DNA of 64,000 bases from Marinomonas polaris DSM 16579 (GTDB lineage: Bacteria > Pseudomonadota > Gammaproteobacteria > Pseudomonadales > Marinomonadaceae): positions 1-64,000 of the forward strand of contig NZ_FQVF01000005.1 in NCBI RefSeq assembly GCF_900129155.1, given 5' to 3'. How positions within the stretch are numbered: position 1 is the stretch's first letter; each line of letters begins with the position of its first letter. The position numbers and the translations under genes are program-made. Positions 18,044 to 26,905 of this stretch are shown piece after piece. The notes under the pieces are model-generated. The model had not been told where the DNA came from. It made no database searches and was given only the letters and a program-made list of their open reading frames with translations.

Positions 18044-18075
18044 GCAGCTTACAAAGAGACGTTACGTTTTTGTCG
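18044..18075. repeat. Direct repeat B: native 3' end of the FecCD permease gene
   Basis: This is the partner of the block at 16715-16746. It includes the last nine codons of the permease gene and five bases beyond its stop. The two copies bracket about 1.3 kb holding only dgcZ and AT-rich noncoding DNA. Confidence 0.85.
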
Positions 18076-19107
18076 CATTAGGAAGACAAAGGCGATGCCG
18101 CCGACTAGGCCAGTAAGAATACCGATTGGCATGTCTTCCGGTGGCATGATGATTCTAGAAGCAATGTCTGCTGCGACGAGAAACAAGGCGCCGAATAGCG
18201 CCGATAAAGGCAAGACTTTACGGTAATCGCCGCCCACCAACAAACGCACAATGTGCGGCACCATCAGGCCGACAAAGCCGATGACACCAGAAAAGGCGAC
18301 CGCCGCGCCAGTCAGCAGCGCACAAACCACAATCACAACTAGGCGGAATCGTTCGACCGGAACGCCTAAGGTACTGGCGCTTTCATCGCCAAGAGTCATG
18401 GCATTAAGGTAACGAGCATTGTAGATCAGATAGCCGGAACCTAGTAAGAGAGTCACCAGCGGAAACCAAAGCTGTCCCCACTGAGCCAGGCCCAAGCCGC
18501 CGAGCATCCAGAATATTACCGTATGAGACGAGCGATGATCGCCCATAAAGATGAATAAATTCCCTAAGGCAGTCAGCACAAAGGCTACCGCCACACCCGC
18601 TAGAATCAAACGCCCCGCGCTGTGTGCCGAGGAAAAGTTTGCTACCGCCAAGACTAGAAACATCGCCAACAAAGCACCTAGAAATGCAAACACTGGTACG
18701 GTAACCACACCTAACACCATGCCAGTATGCAGTAAGGCGATAATCGCCCCTAACGCCGCTCCAGAAGACACGCCTAATAAATGTGGATCGGCCAAAGGAT
18801 TGCGAGTAACAGATTGCAACGCCGCGCCAACAATCGCTAACGCTGCGCCGACCATGGCTGCGAGTAGCGTTCTTGGTAAACGCACAGACCAGATGATGTT
18901 TTCGCGTCCCATCGACCAGTTAGGCTGCATATTGGTAATCGATAATTTATGACCGATTACGTTCCACACAGTCGACTGGCTAATCGACACAGAGCCTACA
19001 CCAATCGCCACGCCCATTAATAACAGCAGAAGGATGCTCAGCATGATTAACAAAACAGGCAATGGAACTCGTCCCATGATGGTGAGCTTTTTATTGGTTG
19101 GTTTCAT
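18049..19107 (-). CDS. FecCD/BtuC-type ABC permease
   Basis: The 352-residue protein has about ten hydrophobic segments and the family signatures RLPRTLLAAMVGAALAIVGA, TRNPLADPHLLGVSSGAALG and GFVGLMVPHIVRLLVGGDYR. It forms the inner-membrane channel for a siderophore, haem, cobalamin or metal-chelate importer. Its ATG overlaps the stop of the upstream binding-protein gene (ATGA). The Zur-like box in front of the operon argues for a zinc-related substrate. The gene's last codons are duplicated beyond dgcZ. Confidence 0.9.
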   Translation of the reverse strand: MKPTNKKLTIMGRVPLPVLLIMLSILLLLLMGVAIGVGSVSISQSTVWNVIGHKLSITNMQPNWSMGRENIIWSVRLPRTLLAAMVGAALAIVGAALQSVTRNPLADPHLLGVSSGAALGAIIALLHTGMVLGVVTVPVFAFLGALLAMFLVLAVANFSSAHSAGRLILAGVAVAFVLTALGNLFIFMGDHRSSHTVIFWMLGGLGLAQWGQLWFPLVTLLLGSGYLIYNARYLNAMTLGDESASTLGVPVERFRLVVIVVCALLTGAAVAFSGVIGFVGLMVPHIVRLLVGGDYRKVLPLSALFGALFLVAADIASRIIMPPEDMPIGILTGLVGGIAFVFLMRQKRNVSL

Positions 19108-20087
19108 AACGCTGTTCTAAAAGCCTCAGCTAAGCGTTTGATCGCATTAATATTACGCGGTCCCGGCGTGGCCTCGATGTATTCCAATATCACAAAGTGA
19201 TTATTTTTCACCGCTGGAATGTTTTTAAAGGCTGGGTTGCTGCGCAAGAAGTTGATCTTCTGCTCTGCGGTAACGTCACCATAATTAACGATAATAATAA
19301 ACTCTGGTGCTCGGTCAATAACTGCCTCCCAGCCAATTTGTGTCCAGCTTTTTTGCACGTCATCGACGATGTTTTTTCCGCCCGCAGCTTCTATCAATGC
19401 CGTTGGCATGCCATAGCGGCCAGAAGTAAAAGGCTGTTCTTCACCTGAATCATAAACGAAGACTTTAGGTATTGTTTTTAATGGCGTTAGATTCGCTTGG
19501 AAATTGGTTAGATCTTCTTGATAGCCTTTTACCAAGGATTGGGCTTGCTCTTCTTTGTCAAAGATACGACCTAGATTGAGTAAATCTATATAAAGATCAT
19601 CCATGGAGACTTTCGGTTTGTCCATGATGTGAATACAGCTTTCGGTTAACTCGTAAACCTTGATACCAAGCGGCGCCAAGGTGTCTGGTGTGACGCCACC
19701 ACCGACTCGCATGCCGTAGTTCCAGCCAGCAAAATAAAAGTCCGCATCGGCGCCAAGCAGCACTTCTTTGCTTGGGTATTTTGGTGACAATTCTTTTAAC
19801 TCGCCGATGCCATTGCGCAGCGTTGGATCAAGTGTTTTCCAGCCAGAAACACCAGTAAATCCAGCCATGTGATCTTGCAGGCCAAGGGCCAACATCATCT
19901 CAGTTAAGTTCACATCGTTTGAGACCGCCGCTTTGGGAGCATGATCAAAAGTGACCTGACGGTCGCAGCTTTGTACCGTCACAGGATAGCCAGAAGCGTT
20001 GGCTAAACCTGCGTGTAAAAGCCCAAGTAATGCGCCGCTGATAAGTAATGAAGTGTGTTTGATGGCTATGTTGACGTTCGCTGTCAT
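19104..20087 (-). CDS. Periplasmic binding protein of the FecCD-type importer
   Basis: The 327-residue protein has a signal peptide ending near LHAGLANASG (about residue 33) and a class III (TroA-like) binding fold. It opens with TVQSCDRQVTF and ends with TPGPRNINAIKRLAEAFR, typical of the FecB/BtuF superfamily. AGGACA with 8-nt spacing supports the ATG. Two cysteines (in VQSCDR and TESCIH) may form a disulphide. The motifs do not reveal the ligand. It lies 12 bases after the ATPase gene. Confidence 0.88.
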   Translation of the reverse strand: MTANVNIAIKHTSLLISGALLGLLHAGLANASGYPVTVQSCDRQVTFDHAPKAAVSNDVNLTEMMLALGLQDHMAGFTGVSGWKTLDPTLRNGIGELKELSPKYPSKEVLLGADADFYFAGWNYGMRVGGGVTPDTLAPLGIKVYELTESCIHIMDKPKVSMDDLYIDLLNLGRIFDKEEQAQSLVKGYQEDLTNFQANLTPLKTIPKVFVYDSGEEQPFTSGRYGMPTALIEAAGGKNIVDDVQKSWTQIGWEAVIDRAPEFIIIVNYGDVTAEQKINFLRSNPAFKNIPAVKNNHFVILEYIEATPGPRNINAIKRLAEAFRTAL

Positions 20088-20099
20088 GTGTCTGTCCTA

Positions 20100-20951
20100 T
20101 TAATCATTGATATAGAAAGAAAATCTGGGTCTTTGTGTGACGGGATGCTCATCAATGATGGTTTCCACATCAAATACTTGTTTTATGCGTTGTTTGGTAA
20201 ACACATGGCTAGGTGGCGCGCAGGCTTGCATTTCACCTTTCAGCATTACTAAAACTCGGTCGGCATACGCTGAAGCAAGTGCTAAATCATGTAAGGACAC
20301 GATCAGCGTACAAGGCAATTTTGATAATAAGGCAAGTACATCGAGCTGGTGGCGAATGTCTAGATGATTGGTTGGCTCGTCTAGAATCAATATGTCGGGG
20401 CGTTGTGCCAAGGCTCTGGCTATCATAACCCGCTGGCGTTCACCGCCGGACAAAGAATCAAAAGATCGTTCTGCTAAATGCGCCACATCAAGCAAGGCCA
20501 ATGAGCTTTCAATAATGTGACTGTCTTCTTCGGAGCGTCCCCAGACTAGAGACTTTGGTGTCAGGCCGATTTCCACCATTTCGAAAACGCTTAGACCAAA
20601 TTCGCCGCCAGTGTCTTGTAAAACCGTCGCAATGCGTTGGGCACATTGGCGAGGTGACAACGACCATAGATCTTTACCATCAAGCAAGACAGTGCCGTTG
20701 GTCGGTTTATTGGTACGATAAAGACAGCGTAATAGACTGGTTTTTCCTGAACCATTTGGTCCGACAATCGCAAGAAACTCACCTGGCTGGATATTCACCG
20801 TGATTGGTTTCAGTAACGCCTTGTCCCGATAAGGAGACCAAGCGACGTCCTTCAGCTGCATGCCAGCGGGCTGGCAGCCAGAAAAAAACGCGTAAGAAGC
20901 ATCGTCTTTTTGCTTGTCATTTGGAGAGGTTGAAGGTGTTGCACTAATCAA
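20100..20951 (-). CDS. ATPase of the FecCD-type importer
   Basis: The 283-residue protein has Walker A ([10 protein letters not shown]), a Q-loop ([10 protein letters not shown]), the signature [17 protein letters not shown], Walker B ([12 protein letters not shown]) and the H-loop (VSLHDLALA). It resembles FecE/FhuC/BtuD. The first about 35 residues are a polar extension absent from most relatives, and a later start at the methionine before QLKDVAW is possible. It is the first gene of ATPase-binding protein-permease, and a Zur-like box lies 22-44 bases before its ATG. Confidence 0.9.
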   Translation of the reverse strand: MISATPSTSPNDKQKDDASYAFFSGCQPAGMQLKDVAWSPYRDKALLKPITVNIQPGEFLAIVGPNGSGKTSLLRCLYRTNKPTNGTVLLDGKDLWSLSPRQCAQRIATVLQDTGGEFGLSVFEMVEIGLTPKSLVWGRSEEDSHIIESSLALLDVAHLAERSFDSLSGGERQRVMIARALAQRPDILILDEPTNHLDIRHQLDVLALLSKLPCTLIVSLHDLALASAYADRVLVMLKGEMQACAPPSHVFTKQRIKQVFDVETIIDEHPVTQRPRFSFYIND

Positions 20952-20972
20952 GGCTAGTCAGGTTCCGTTGAA

Positions 20973-20995
20973 TATTTGTTACATAATAACATTTT
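20973..20995. promoter_or_regulatory. Candidate Zur box controlling the FecCD-type operon
   Basis: On the minus strand the core reads AAATGTTATTATGTAACA. Against the gammaproteobacterial Zur palindrome (AAATGTTATA-N-TATAACATTT core) about 17 of 22 defined positions agree, including both GTTAT/TAAC half-sites. It overlaps TATAAT-like promoter sequence. It fits Zur better than Fur, since no GATAAT units are present. Confidence 0.55.
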
Positions 20996-21041
20996 ATATT
21001 ATAAATACAGTAAATCCTTCTTGTTGCGGAGGATAAATAGC

Positions 21042-21140
21042 ATCAAAAAGTTGCTTGTATTAGAAAGCACAGACTATACGGAAGGGCGTTTAGCTCAACA
21101 AGGCTTGTTGGCTGGTGAATTTTCATCTTCACATGTGTGA
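21042..21140 (+). pseudogene. Coding-like 32-residue frame lacking a start codon
   Basis: A good GGAGG (21028-21032) is followed 9 nt later by ATC and an open frame reading KKLLVLESTDYTEGRLAQQG and ending in SSSHV and a stop. The spacing and the KKLLVL opening look like a gene start in which ATG has become ATC. It is divergent from the Zur-type operon and could be the stump of a co-regulated gene. It may also be chance. Confidence 0.3.
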
Positions 21141-21162
21141 ATTGAATACAGTGAAACAAGAG

Positions 21163-21209
21163 GGTTTGCTCAAATAACTAAGAGGCTATTTTAGCTTCTT
21201 GAGCAAACC
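21163..21209. terminator. Inverted repeat spanning the pspF stop codon
   Basis: GGTTTGCTCAA (21163-21173) pairs perfectly with TTGAGCAAACC (21199-21209); one arm lies in the last codons of pspF. No strong T-run follows, so terminator function is likely but weak. Confidence 0.45.
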
Positions 21210-22196
21210 TCTAAATTGATCATAAGTGAGTCCCAGTGATTGAGCGGCGAGTCGCTGGTTGTGTTGATTTTCATTAAGAGCTTGCTGAATTAAGTGTTGT
21301 TGCAGCTGAAAGGTCTGCTCTTTCAAGCTCAAAGACGAATTAAGGGAAAAGCCAGACGGTTTTGAATCTATTGTGATTGCCTGTGCGGCTTGTTTATTGA
21401 TGAGACTGTCGCTTGCTTCTTCATTTGCACGAGTAAAAGGATTGATTACGATTTTCTCAACGGGATCGGCTTGGAAGCCGCAGCGATAAACCGAGCGTTC
21501 AATAACATTTTTTAATTCTCGGATGTTGCCTGGCCAATCATAATTTTTTAATGACGTTAGGGCTTTAGGGCTAAATCCTTGAAAATATTCCCAGCCCAGT
21601 TCAGTGCTAAGTTTCACGGCAAAGAAATTAGCTAATTCTTCTATGTCTTCTTTTCTATCTCGTAATGGAGGAACTTGAATGACATCAAACGTAAGACGGT
21701 CGAGTAGGTCTGCACGAAATTCGCCTTGTTCGCTCAGTGTCGGTAAATTTGCGTTAGTTGCCGCGACAATTCGAACGTCAACTCGTTGAGTTTTAGCGCT
21801 GCCGAGGCGTTCGAACTCACCATATTCAATTAGTCGTAACAGCTTTTCTTGTACTCGTAATGACATGGTGCCAAGTTCGTCGAGGAATAAGGTACCGCCG
21901 TCTGCACGTTCGAAGCGACCTTGATATCCTTTGGTGGCGCCAGTAAAAGCCCCTGCTTCATGACCAAACAATTCGCTTTCCATCAAGCTATCACTAATGG
22001 CTGCGCAGTTGATGCTAATAAAAGGCTGATCCCAACGAGGTGATAAATAATGCAATCGTTCTGCGATGAGTTCTTTGCCGCTGCCTCGTTCACCACAGAT
22101 CAAGATAGGTCGATTAATTTCTGCCAGAATCGATGCATGATCAAGTGCATCAGCCAGTGCTTGAGAGCTACCAATGACTCTTTGGTTATTTTTCAT
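21186..22196 (-). CDS. pspF: PspF, sigma-54 activator of the phage-shock operon
   Basis: The 336-residue protein starts directly with the AAA+ domain and has no receiver domain, as in PspF. Walker A is GERGSGKE (35-42), the sigma-54 contact loop GAFTGA is at 82-87, and a Fis-type helix-turn-helix ends the protein (NQRLAAQSLGLTYDQFRGLL). PspA normally binds and inhibits it until membrane stress. It is divergent from pspA, and the shared 216 bases hold the sigma-54 promoter and probably the upstream activator sites. Confidence 0.93.
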   Translation of the reverse strand: MKNNQRVIGSSQALADALDHASILAEINRPILICGERGSGKELIAERLHYLSPRWDQPFISINCAAISDSLMESELFGHEAGAFTGATKGYQGRFERADGGTLFLDELGTMSLRVQEKLLRLIEYGEFERLGSAKTQRVDVRIVAATNANLPTLSEQGEFRADLLDRLTFDVIQVPPLRDRKEDIEELANFFAVKLSTELGWEYFQGFSPKALTSLKNYDWPGNIRELKNVIERSVYRCGFQADPVEKIVINPFTRANEEASDSLINKQAAQAITIDSKPSGFSLNSSLSLKEQTFQLQQHLIQQALNENQHNQRLAAQSLGLTYDQFRGLLKKLK

Positions 22197-22346
22197 AAGA
22201 TTATCGATTGTTCTTAATGTGATTGGTGAAATTTGCTAATTGTATTTGGTTAAAAGTACTAAAAAATGGTTTTTTAAGCCATTAAAAAATTAGTCAATTA
22301 CACTGTATAAACAATAAATTCATAATAATCATAAGGTTATCGGTTT

Positions 22347-22362
22347 TGGCACGAATGCTGTA
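22347..22362 (+). promoter_or_regulatory. Sigma-54 promoter of pspA
   Basis: TGGCACGAATGCTGTA aligns with the -24/-12 consensus TGGCACG-N4-TTGCA. The E. coli pspA promoter as I recall it has a similar TTGTA at -12. It lies 51 bases before the pspA ATG and fits activation by the divergent PspF. Confidence 0.75.
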
Positions 22363-22412
22363 ATAGCAAGAGAAGAAGCTCATCAATTGCATATGAAACA
22401 GGAGATAAAACC

Positions 22413-23084
22413 ATGGGTATTTTTTCAAGAATGACGGACATTATTAATAGCAACTTAACTTCGTTGCTGGATAAAGCCGAAGACCCAAAAAAAATGATTC
22501 GAATGATGATTCAAGAGATGGAAGAAACATTAGTCGAAGTACGCTCTAGCTCTGCTCGCGTGATTGCCGATCGTAAAACCACAGGACGCCGTTTGGAGCG
22601 TATGCGCAGTGAAGCAGCAGAGTGGGAAGGAAAAGCCATGCTGGCAATCAATAAAGGGCGTGAAGACCTAGCTCGAGCAGCCCTTTCAGAAAAGCAGCAA
22701 ATAGAAAAAGAAATAGCAGCCATTGATAAAGAATTGTCTGCTTTGGATGAACACCTTGAGCATTTGAATGAAGAAGTAGGACAGTTACAAATTAAATTGA
22801 ATGATGCCAAAGCCAAGCAAAAAGCCATGTTGTTACGTCAATCCAGCGTAGAAAGCCGTATGCGTGTGAAGCGCCAGAATCATAAAGAAGCATTAGACGA
22901 TGCTTTTGAGAAATTTGAACGTTTTGAGCGTCGTGTTGATAGTTTAGAAGGCCAACTTGAATCTATGGATATCGGTATGCAACCAAAAGCAGACTTGAAA
23001 TCACAAATTGACGCTCTGGCGGAAGATGACGATATCAATGATGAGTTGGCTCGTTTGAAAGAGAAAATGACTAAGACCAACTAA
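22413..23084 (+). CDS. pspA: Phage shock protein A
   Basis: The 223-residue, almost fully alpha-helical protein opens MGIFSRMTDIINSNLTSLLD, the amphipathic membrane-binding helix of PspA/IM30, followed by long coiled coils. It has a dual role: it inhibits PspF in unstressed cells and forms ESCRT-III-like scaffolds on damaged inner membrane. The ribosome-binding site AGGAGA is well placed. It is the first gene of pspABC and follows the sigma-54 promoter at 22347. Confidence 0.95.
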   Translation: MGIFSRMTDIINSNLTSLLDKAEDPKKMIRMMIQEMEETLVEVRSSSARVIADRKTTGRRLERMRSEAAEWEGKAMLAINKGREDLARAALSEKQQIEKEIAAIDKELSALDEHLEHLNEEVGQLQIKLNDAKAKQKAMLLRQSSVESRMRVKRQNHKEALDDAFEKFERFERRVDSLEGQLESMDIGMQPKADLKSQIDALAEDDDINDELARLKEKMTKTN

Positions 23085-23122
23085 GCTGAATTTGTATCAG
23101 TTTATAAAAAAGGAATTGCGCT

Positions 23123-23371
23123 ATGAGTATGGCTGTATTTTTGTTTGTTCCCACCATCATTTTTATGTCGGTAGTGGCGCCTATTTGGTTGCTATTGCAT
23201 TACCGAAGTAAGAACCGTGCGGTAAAGGGATTGGATGAAGGTGATAAGCGGGAGTTAGAGTCTCTATTAATGCAGGCTGATAAATTGACCGATCGCGTAC
23301 AAGCATTAGAAAAAATTTTAGATGTGGAAAGCCCAGATTGGCGTAGTCGAGATAATGATGAGTACCGATAA
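23123..23371 (+). CDS. pspB: Phage shock protein B
   Basis: The 82-residue protein has one N-terminal membrane helix (FVPTIIFMSVVAPIWLLLHY) and a cytoplasmic coiled coil with the LTDRVQALEKILDVESPDWR pattern of PspB. With PspC it senses envelope stress and draws PspA away from PspF. It follows pspA by 38 bases. Confidence 0.93.
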   Translation: MSMAVFLFVPTIIFMSVVAPIWLLLHYRSKNRAVKGLDEGDKRELESLLMQADKLTDRVQALEKILDVESPDWRSRDNDEYR

Positions 23372-23419
23372 TCTTCGGATAGTTGAGTGATAGAAGATTA
23401 GCCAGTTAAGAGGAATAAA

Positions 23420-23869
23420 ATGATGAACGATAAAATAAAAGAAAGTATCAAATCCAAAAAGTCTCATGGGTGGGATTTGAACCTATATCGTAATAAGAAA
23501 AAAGGTTACTTGGGTGGAGTATGTGCTGGCTTAGCAGATCATTTTGATGTCGATGCATGGGTCGTGCGGCTTTTCACCTTTGGTGGCTTTTTATTTCTTG
23601 GTAGCTTTGTAGTGATTGCTTATATCGCGCTTTGGTGGTTTTTGGATGTTCGCCCAAAAGGAGAAGATGGCTACGAATACGAATATGATGAGCGTCAACA
23701 AAGTTATCGGCCAAAGAAAATGTTCAAGTACGCTGATAGTGCGAACTCAAGGTTACGTCGCGCTAAAGAAAAATTGGATAACGTAACGAGACGAGTGACA
23801 GAGATGGAACGTCATGTCACGTCTAAAAAATTTGATCTAGACCGTGAATTCTCAAAAATTAGGGACTAA
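23420..23869 (+). CDS. pspC: Phage shock protein C
   Basis: The 149-residue protein has a PspC domain (about residues 20-80: YRNKKKGYLGGVCAGLADHF then a membrane helix FLFLGSFVVIAYIALWWFL). A C-terminal leucine-zipper-like helix (LRRAKEKLDNVTRRVTEMER) follows. The N-terminal 18 lysine-rich residues are longer than in E. coli. It partners PspB in stress sensing. The second ATG (residue 2) is equally possible. Confidence 0.92.
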   Translation: MMNDKIKESIKSKKSHGWDLNLYRNKKKGYLGGVCAGLADHFDVDAWVVRLFTFGGFLFLGSFVVIAYIALWWFLDVRPKGEDGYEYEYDERQQSYRPKKMFKYADSANSRLRRAKEKLDNVTRRVTEMERHVTSKKFDLDREFSKIRD

Positions 23870-23902
23870 TCTTTAATCTGTGCAAATAAGGAGGGTTGGT
23901 AA

Positions 23903-24085
23903 ATGCAGATAAAAACTTCTTTTTTCCTCTTATTGTTGGGAAACACCTGCCTATATCTAGATGCCGCATTCGCTTTTGTTTTGGCTGTGACGATGGATTG
24001 CCTACTGGTTTTGTTATTGAATATTCCTGTTGCTGTTATTTTATACGGCCTAGGACGTTTACTATCAAAACGGTTTTATATTTAA
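23903..24085 (+). CDS. Small membrane protein of the psp operon
   Basis: AAGGAGG with 8-nt spacing precedes ATG 23903, and the 60-residue product is nearly all hydrophobic: two helices (FFLLLLGNTCLYLDAAFAFV and LLVLLLNIPVAVILYGLG) and a basic end. It lies 33 bases after pspC. It occupies the place of pspD in enterobacteria but shows no clear resemblance to PspD. An overlapping frame starting at 23896 has no comparable ribosome-binding site. Confidence 0.7.
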   Translation: MQIKTSFFLLLLGNTCLYLDAAFAFVLAVTMDCLLVLLLNIPVAVILYGLGRLLSKRFYI

Positions 24086-24108
24086 AATAAAAGACCTTGG
24101 GAGGTTTG

Positions 24109-25218
24109 ATGAGGGTCAAATGTACTTATCTTTCATCCCTCGTTGGGCATCTTGCTTTGGGGTCAATATTGCTAGTTTGTACTCCCTACCTATATGCAGG
24201 TGATTATATTTGGGCATTGCCTGCATGGATGCCAGCACCTATCGTGCCTGTAGATAATCCAATGAGCGAGGAAAAAGTCACGTTAGGTCAGCGGCTTTTT
24301 TACGATGCCAATTTGTCTGGTCCAGGTTACATGTCCTGTTCGACCTGTCATATGCCTGAACATTCATTTTCAGAGCCAAGACCCGTTTCTGTCGGTGTCA
24401 CAGGGCAGTTTCATAGTCGTAATGCCATGTCGATTGTCAATGTGGCTTATATGAAAACACTGACTTGGGCGAATCCTAACGAGGTACGTTTAGAAGACCA
24501 AGCAAATGTGCCTATTTTCGGTACTCATCCCATTGAAATGGACACCAAAGGGCAAGAAGAAAAAGTAATTTTGTTTCTACAACGGGACCCTATTTATCCA
24601 AATTTATTTCATAAAGCCTTTCCTGATCAAGACAACCCTATTAGCTTTGACACGATTACCAAAGCGTTGGCTTCTTTTGAACGTACTTTAATTAGTTATC
24701 AGTCACCTTATGACGATTACAAATACAATCATAATGACAGTGCCATCAGTGAGGATGCTAAGCTTGGTGAGGCATTATTTTTTAGTGCGAGATTGGGGTG
24801 TTCTAGCTGTCATACTGGTGTGCATTTTTCCGATGCGACGCAAGCGTCAGCCTTCCATAACACAGGGCTTTATAACTTGGATGGCAAAGGTGCTTACCCA
24901 GAAGGCAACCAAGGATTGTTTGAACATACAGGGAAAGAGGCAGACAAAGGACGATTTAGAACACCAACGCTGCGCAATATCGCTCAAACAGCGCCTTATA
25001 TGCATGATGGCTCTATCGCCACATTAGAAAAGGTGATAGAGCATTATGCAGCTGGTGGACGTGCAGCACAGCAAGGTAAAGCGTCTCCATTAAGGTCTGA
25101 TAAGTTACATCCGTTTTTATTAACCGACGATGAAAAGCGTCAACTCATGGCGTTTTTAACGAGTCTTACGGACAGCAAATTTATAGACAATCCTCACTTT
25201 ACGACCCCATTTAGATAG
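24109..25218 (+). CDS. Di-heme enzyme of the MbnH/MXAN_0977 family (peroxidase-like)
   Basis: From ATG 24109 (GGAGG 4 nt upstream) the protein has 369 residues with a signal peptide ending near YLYAG. Two c-type haem motifs are visible, CSTCH (C77-H81) and CSSCH (C231-H235). The WALPAWMPAPIVPVDNPMS opening and YMKTLTWANP segment match the MbnH family rather than classical CcpA peroxidase. MbnH oxidises a tryptophan in partner MbnP to kynurenine. No MbnP gene is visible here. It is periplasmic and follows the psp genes by 23 bases, so may be co-transcribed. Confidence 0.82.
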   Translation: MRVKCTYLSSLVGHLALGSILLVCTPYLYAGDYIWALPAWMPAPIVPVDNPMSEEKVTLGQRLFYDANLSGPGYMSCSTCHMPEHSFSEPRPVSVGVTGQFHSRNAMSIVNVAYMKTLTWANPNEVRLEDQANVPIFGTHPIEMDTKGQEEKVILFLQRDPIYPNLFHKAFPDQDNPISFDTITKALASFERTLISYQSPYDDYKYNHNDSAISEDAKLGEALFFSARLGCSSCHTGVHFSDATQASAFHNTGLYNLDGKGAYPEGNQGLFEHTGKEADKGRFRTPTLRNIAQTAPYMHDGSIATLEKVIEHYAAGGRAAQQGKASPLRSDKLHPFLLTDDEKRQLMAFLTSLTDSKFIDNPHFTTPFR

Positions 25219-25230
25219 CATGAAATAGAC

Positions 25231-25266
25231 AAAAACCGCCGAAATCAATGATTAAGACGGTTTTTT
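25231..25266. terminator. Bidirectional terminator
   Basis: AAAAACCG (25231-25238) and CGGTTTTT (25258-25265) form the stem with a 19-nt loop and a T-run of six. It separates the convergent di-heme and chemoreceptor genes. Confidence 0.7.
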
Positions 25267-25288
25267 GGGGCTTTTAATAAGTGTTTTA

Positions 25289-26905
25289 TTAAACCGTGAA
25301 GCGTTTAACCTGACTAGCAAGCTCATCAGAATTGCTTAGCGTTTGATGAACCGAATGGCTGATGCGTTTGGATATTTCCATGACGTCTTTCGACATACTG
25401 GCAAGATTCGATAGGTTCTCGTTTATCTCGTCAGTGACCTTGCTTTGCTCTTCTGTTGCACTGGCGGTTTGAGCAGTAAAGTCATAGATTCGTCCGGCGG
25501 ATGTTTTTACAACTGCAATAGATTCCATAGTTTTACGTGAAAGAGAGACGCTGGTGCCAGCCATATCAACACTTTGAGTAATCGAGCTTACTGCATTGCT
25601 CACGCCAGACTGTAAGTCATTGATCATCTTTTGAATGTCTTCAGTAGAGGCTTGAGTTTTGCTGGCTAGTTCACGCACTTCGTCAGCAACAACCGCAAAG
25701 CCTCGACCTTGCTCACCAGCTCTCGCGGCTTCTATCGCAGCGTTTAACGCGAGTAAATTGGTTTGCTCGGAAATGCCAAGGATGACATCCAATACAGAAG
25801 CAATTTTATCGGATCGTTCAGAAAGTTGATTGATGACGCCTGCAGCACCTTGGATTTGCTCTGCAAGGTTATCAAGCTGAGAAATGGCATTGTCTAATTG
25901 TTTAACGCCATCATCTGCAGAACGGTTTAATGCTTCCACTTCAGCCACCGTGTCAGCGGCATTTTGCGCAACTTCACGAGTTGCACCACCCATTTCTTCA
26001 ACGGCGGTGACCACAAAATCAAGTGATTGGTTTTGGCGTTCGCTTAGGTTAGCAGACTCAGAGGCGGATTCCCCCAAATTAAACATCTCTTGGCGAATAT
26101 GCTCACACCCGTTACGAACCTGCCCAATCAAGCTGCCGAGACGAGCGACAAAGCTGTCTAATTCTCGACTCAATTCGCCAGTTTCATCTGGCTTTGTGCT
26201 GTTTATACGGCGTGTTAAATCGCCATCACCAGAGCTGATTTGACGAACTCCGAAAGTGACCAATTGGATAGCTTTTGAAATGTTTCGAGGGGCAAACCAA
26301 GCCAGTATGACACTCAAAAGTAAGGCGAAAATCGCGAATATGCCGACTGTCAGTTTAAAGGTGTCAGTGAATTCATTGATTGCTTTGTTTTCAAGTGCAG
26401 AGTATTTGCTGATCAGTTCTTCCGAATGATCGTACAAACTGCGAAGTTTGATGAAATTTGTTTGGTTATCACTAACAAACAGGATTATTGCTGCATCGGG
26501 GTTATCTTTCATTGATTGGATAATGTCGAGATTGGTAGCAGACCAATCTTTATAGAGACTATCGAAGTTCGCTAATAGGCTAGAGATTTCATCTATATCC
26601 GTTGTGAGTAGTCGAAATTGCTGCATGCGATCCAATGCTTGCTTGGCATTAGATAGCGTAGCTTCCTCTAATTCTTTGGCATTGTTTGCGTTGTGCTCAA
26701 ATACTAACGTGGCCAGTGCGAGACGAGATTGATACAAATCTCTATCGGCATTCTGAATTAGCGAAGTGCCAGAGGAGTATTTACCCATACTATTTTGTAA
26801 GTAATTAACCAATGTTTCTGTAGAGATTATAACCAGTAGGAAAACCAACGCTAAGCCGCCAAAAATTAATGTATAGCGACCTCTTATCGTCTTTAGCATC
26901 TTCAT
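25289..26905 (-). CDS. Methyl-accepting chemotaxis protein (transmembrane)
   Basis: The start at 26905 (538 residues, [17 protein letters not shown]) has GGGA 7 nt upstream and is preferred over a longer frame from 26941. A membrane helix (residues 8-32) precedes a periplasmic four-helix sensor of about 150 residues. A second helix near 190-210, a HAMP domain and a full cytoplasmic bundle with tip [20 protein letters not shown] follow. The ligand is unknown. Methylation-region glutamines and glutamates are present, but no C-terminal NWETF-type CheR pentapeptide. Confidence 0.92.
   Translation of the reverse strand: MKMLKTIRGRYTLIFGGLALVFLLVIISTETLVNYLQNSMGKYSSGTSLIQNADRDLYQSRLALATLVFEHNANNAKELEEATLSNAKQALDRMQQFRLLTTDIDEISSLLANFDSLYKDWSATNLDIIQSMKDNPDAAIILFVSDNQTNFIKLRSLYDHSEELISKYSALENKAINEFTDTFKLTVGIFAIFALLLSVILAWFAPRNISKAIQLVTFGVRQISSGDGDLTRRINSTKPDETGELSRELDSFVARLGSLIGQVRNGCEHIRQEMFNLGESASESANLSERQNQSLDFVVTAVEEMGGATREVAQNAADTVAEVEALNRSADDGVKQLDNAISQLDNLAEQIQGAAGVINQLSERSDKIASVLDVILGISEQTNLLALNAAIEAARAGEQGRGFAVVADEVRELASKTQASTEDIQKMINDLQSGVSNAVSSITQSVDMAGTSVSLSRKTMESIAVVKTSAGRIYDFTAQTASATEEQSKVTDEINENLSNLASMSKDVMEISKRISHSVHQTLSNSDELASQVKRFTV

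Noticed and set aside
23896-24090. Alternative frame over the small psp membrane protein gene
   Set aside because: The frame starting at 23903 has AAGGAGG at ideal spacing and a coherent two-helix product; this one does not.
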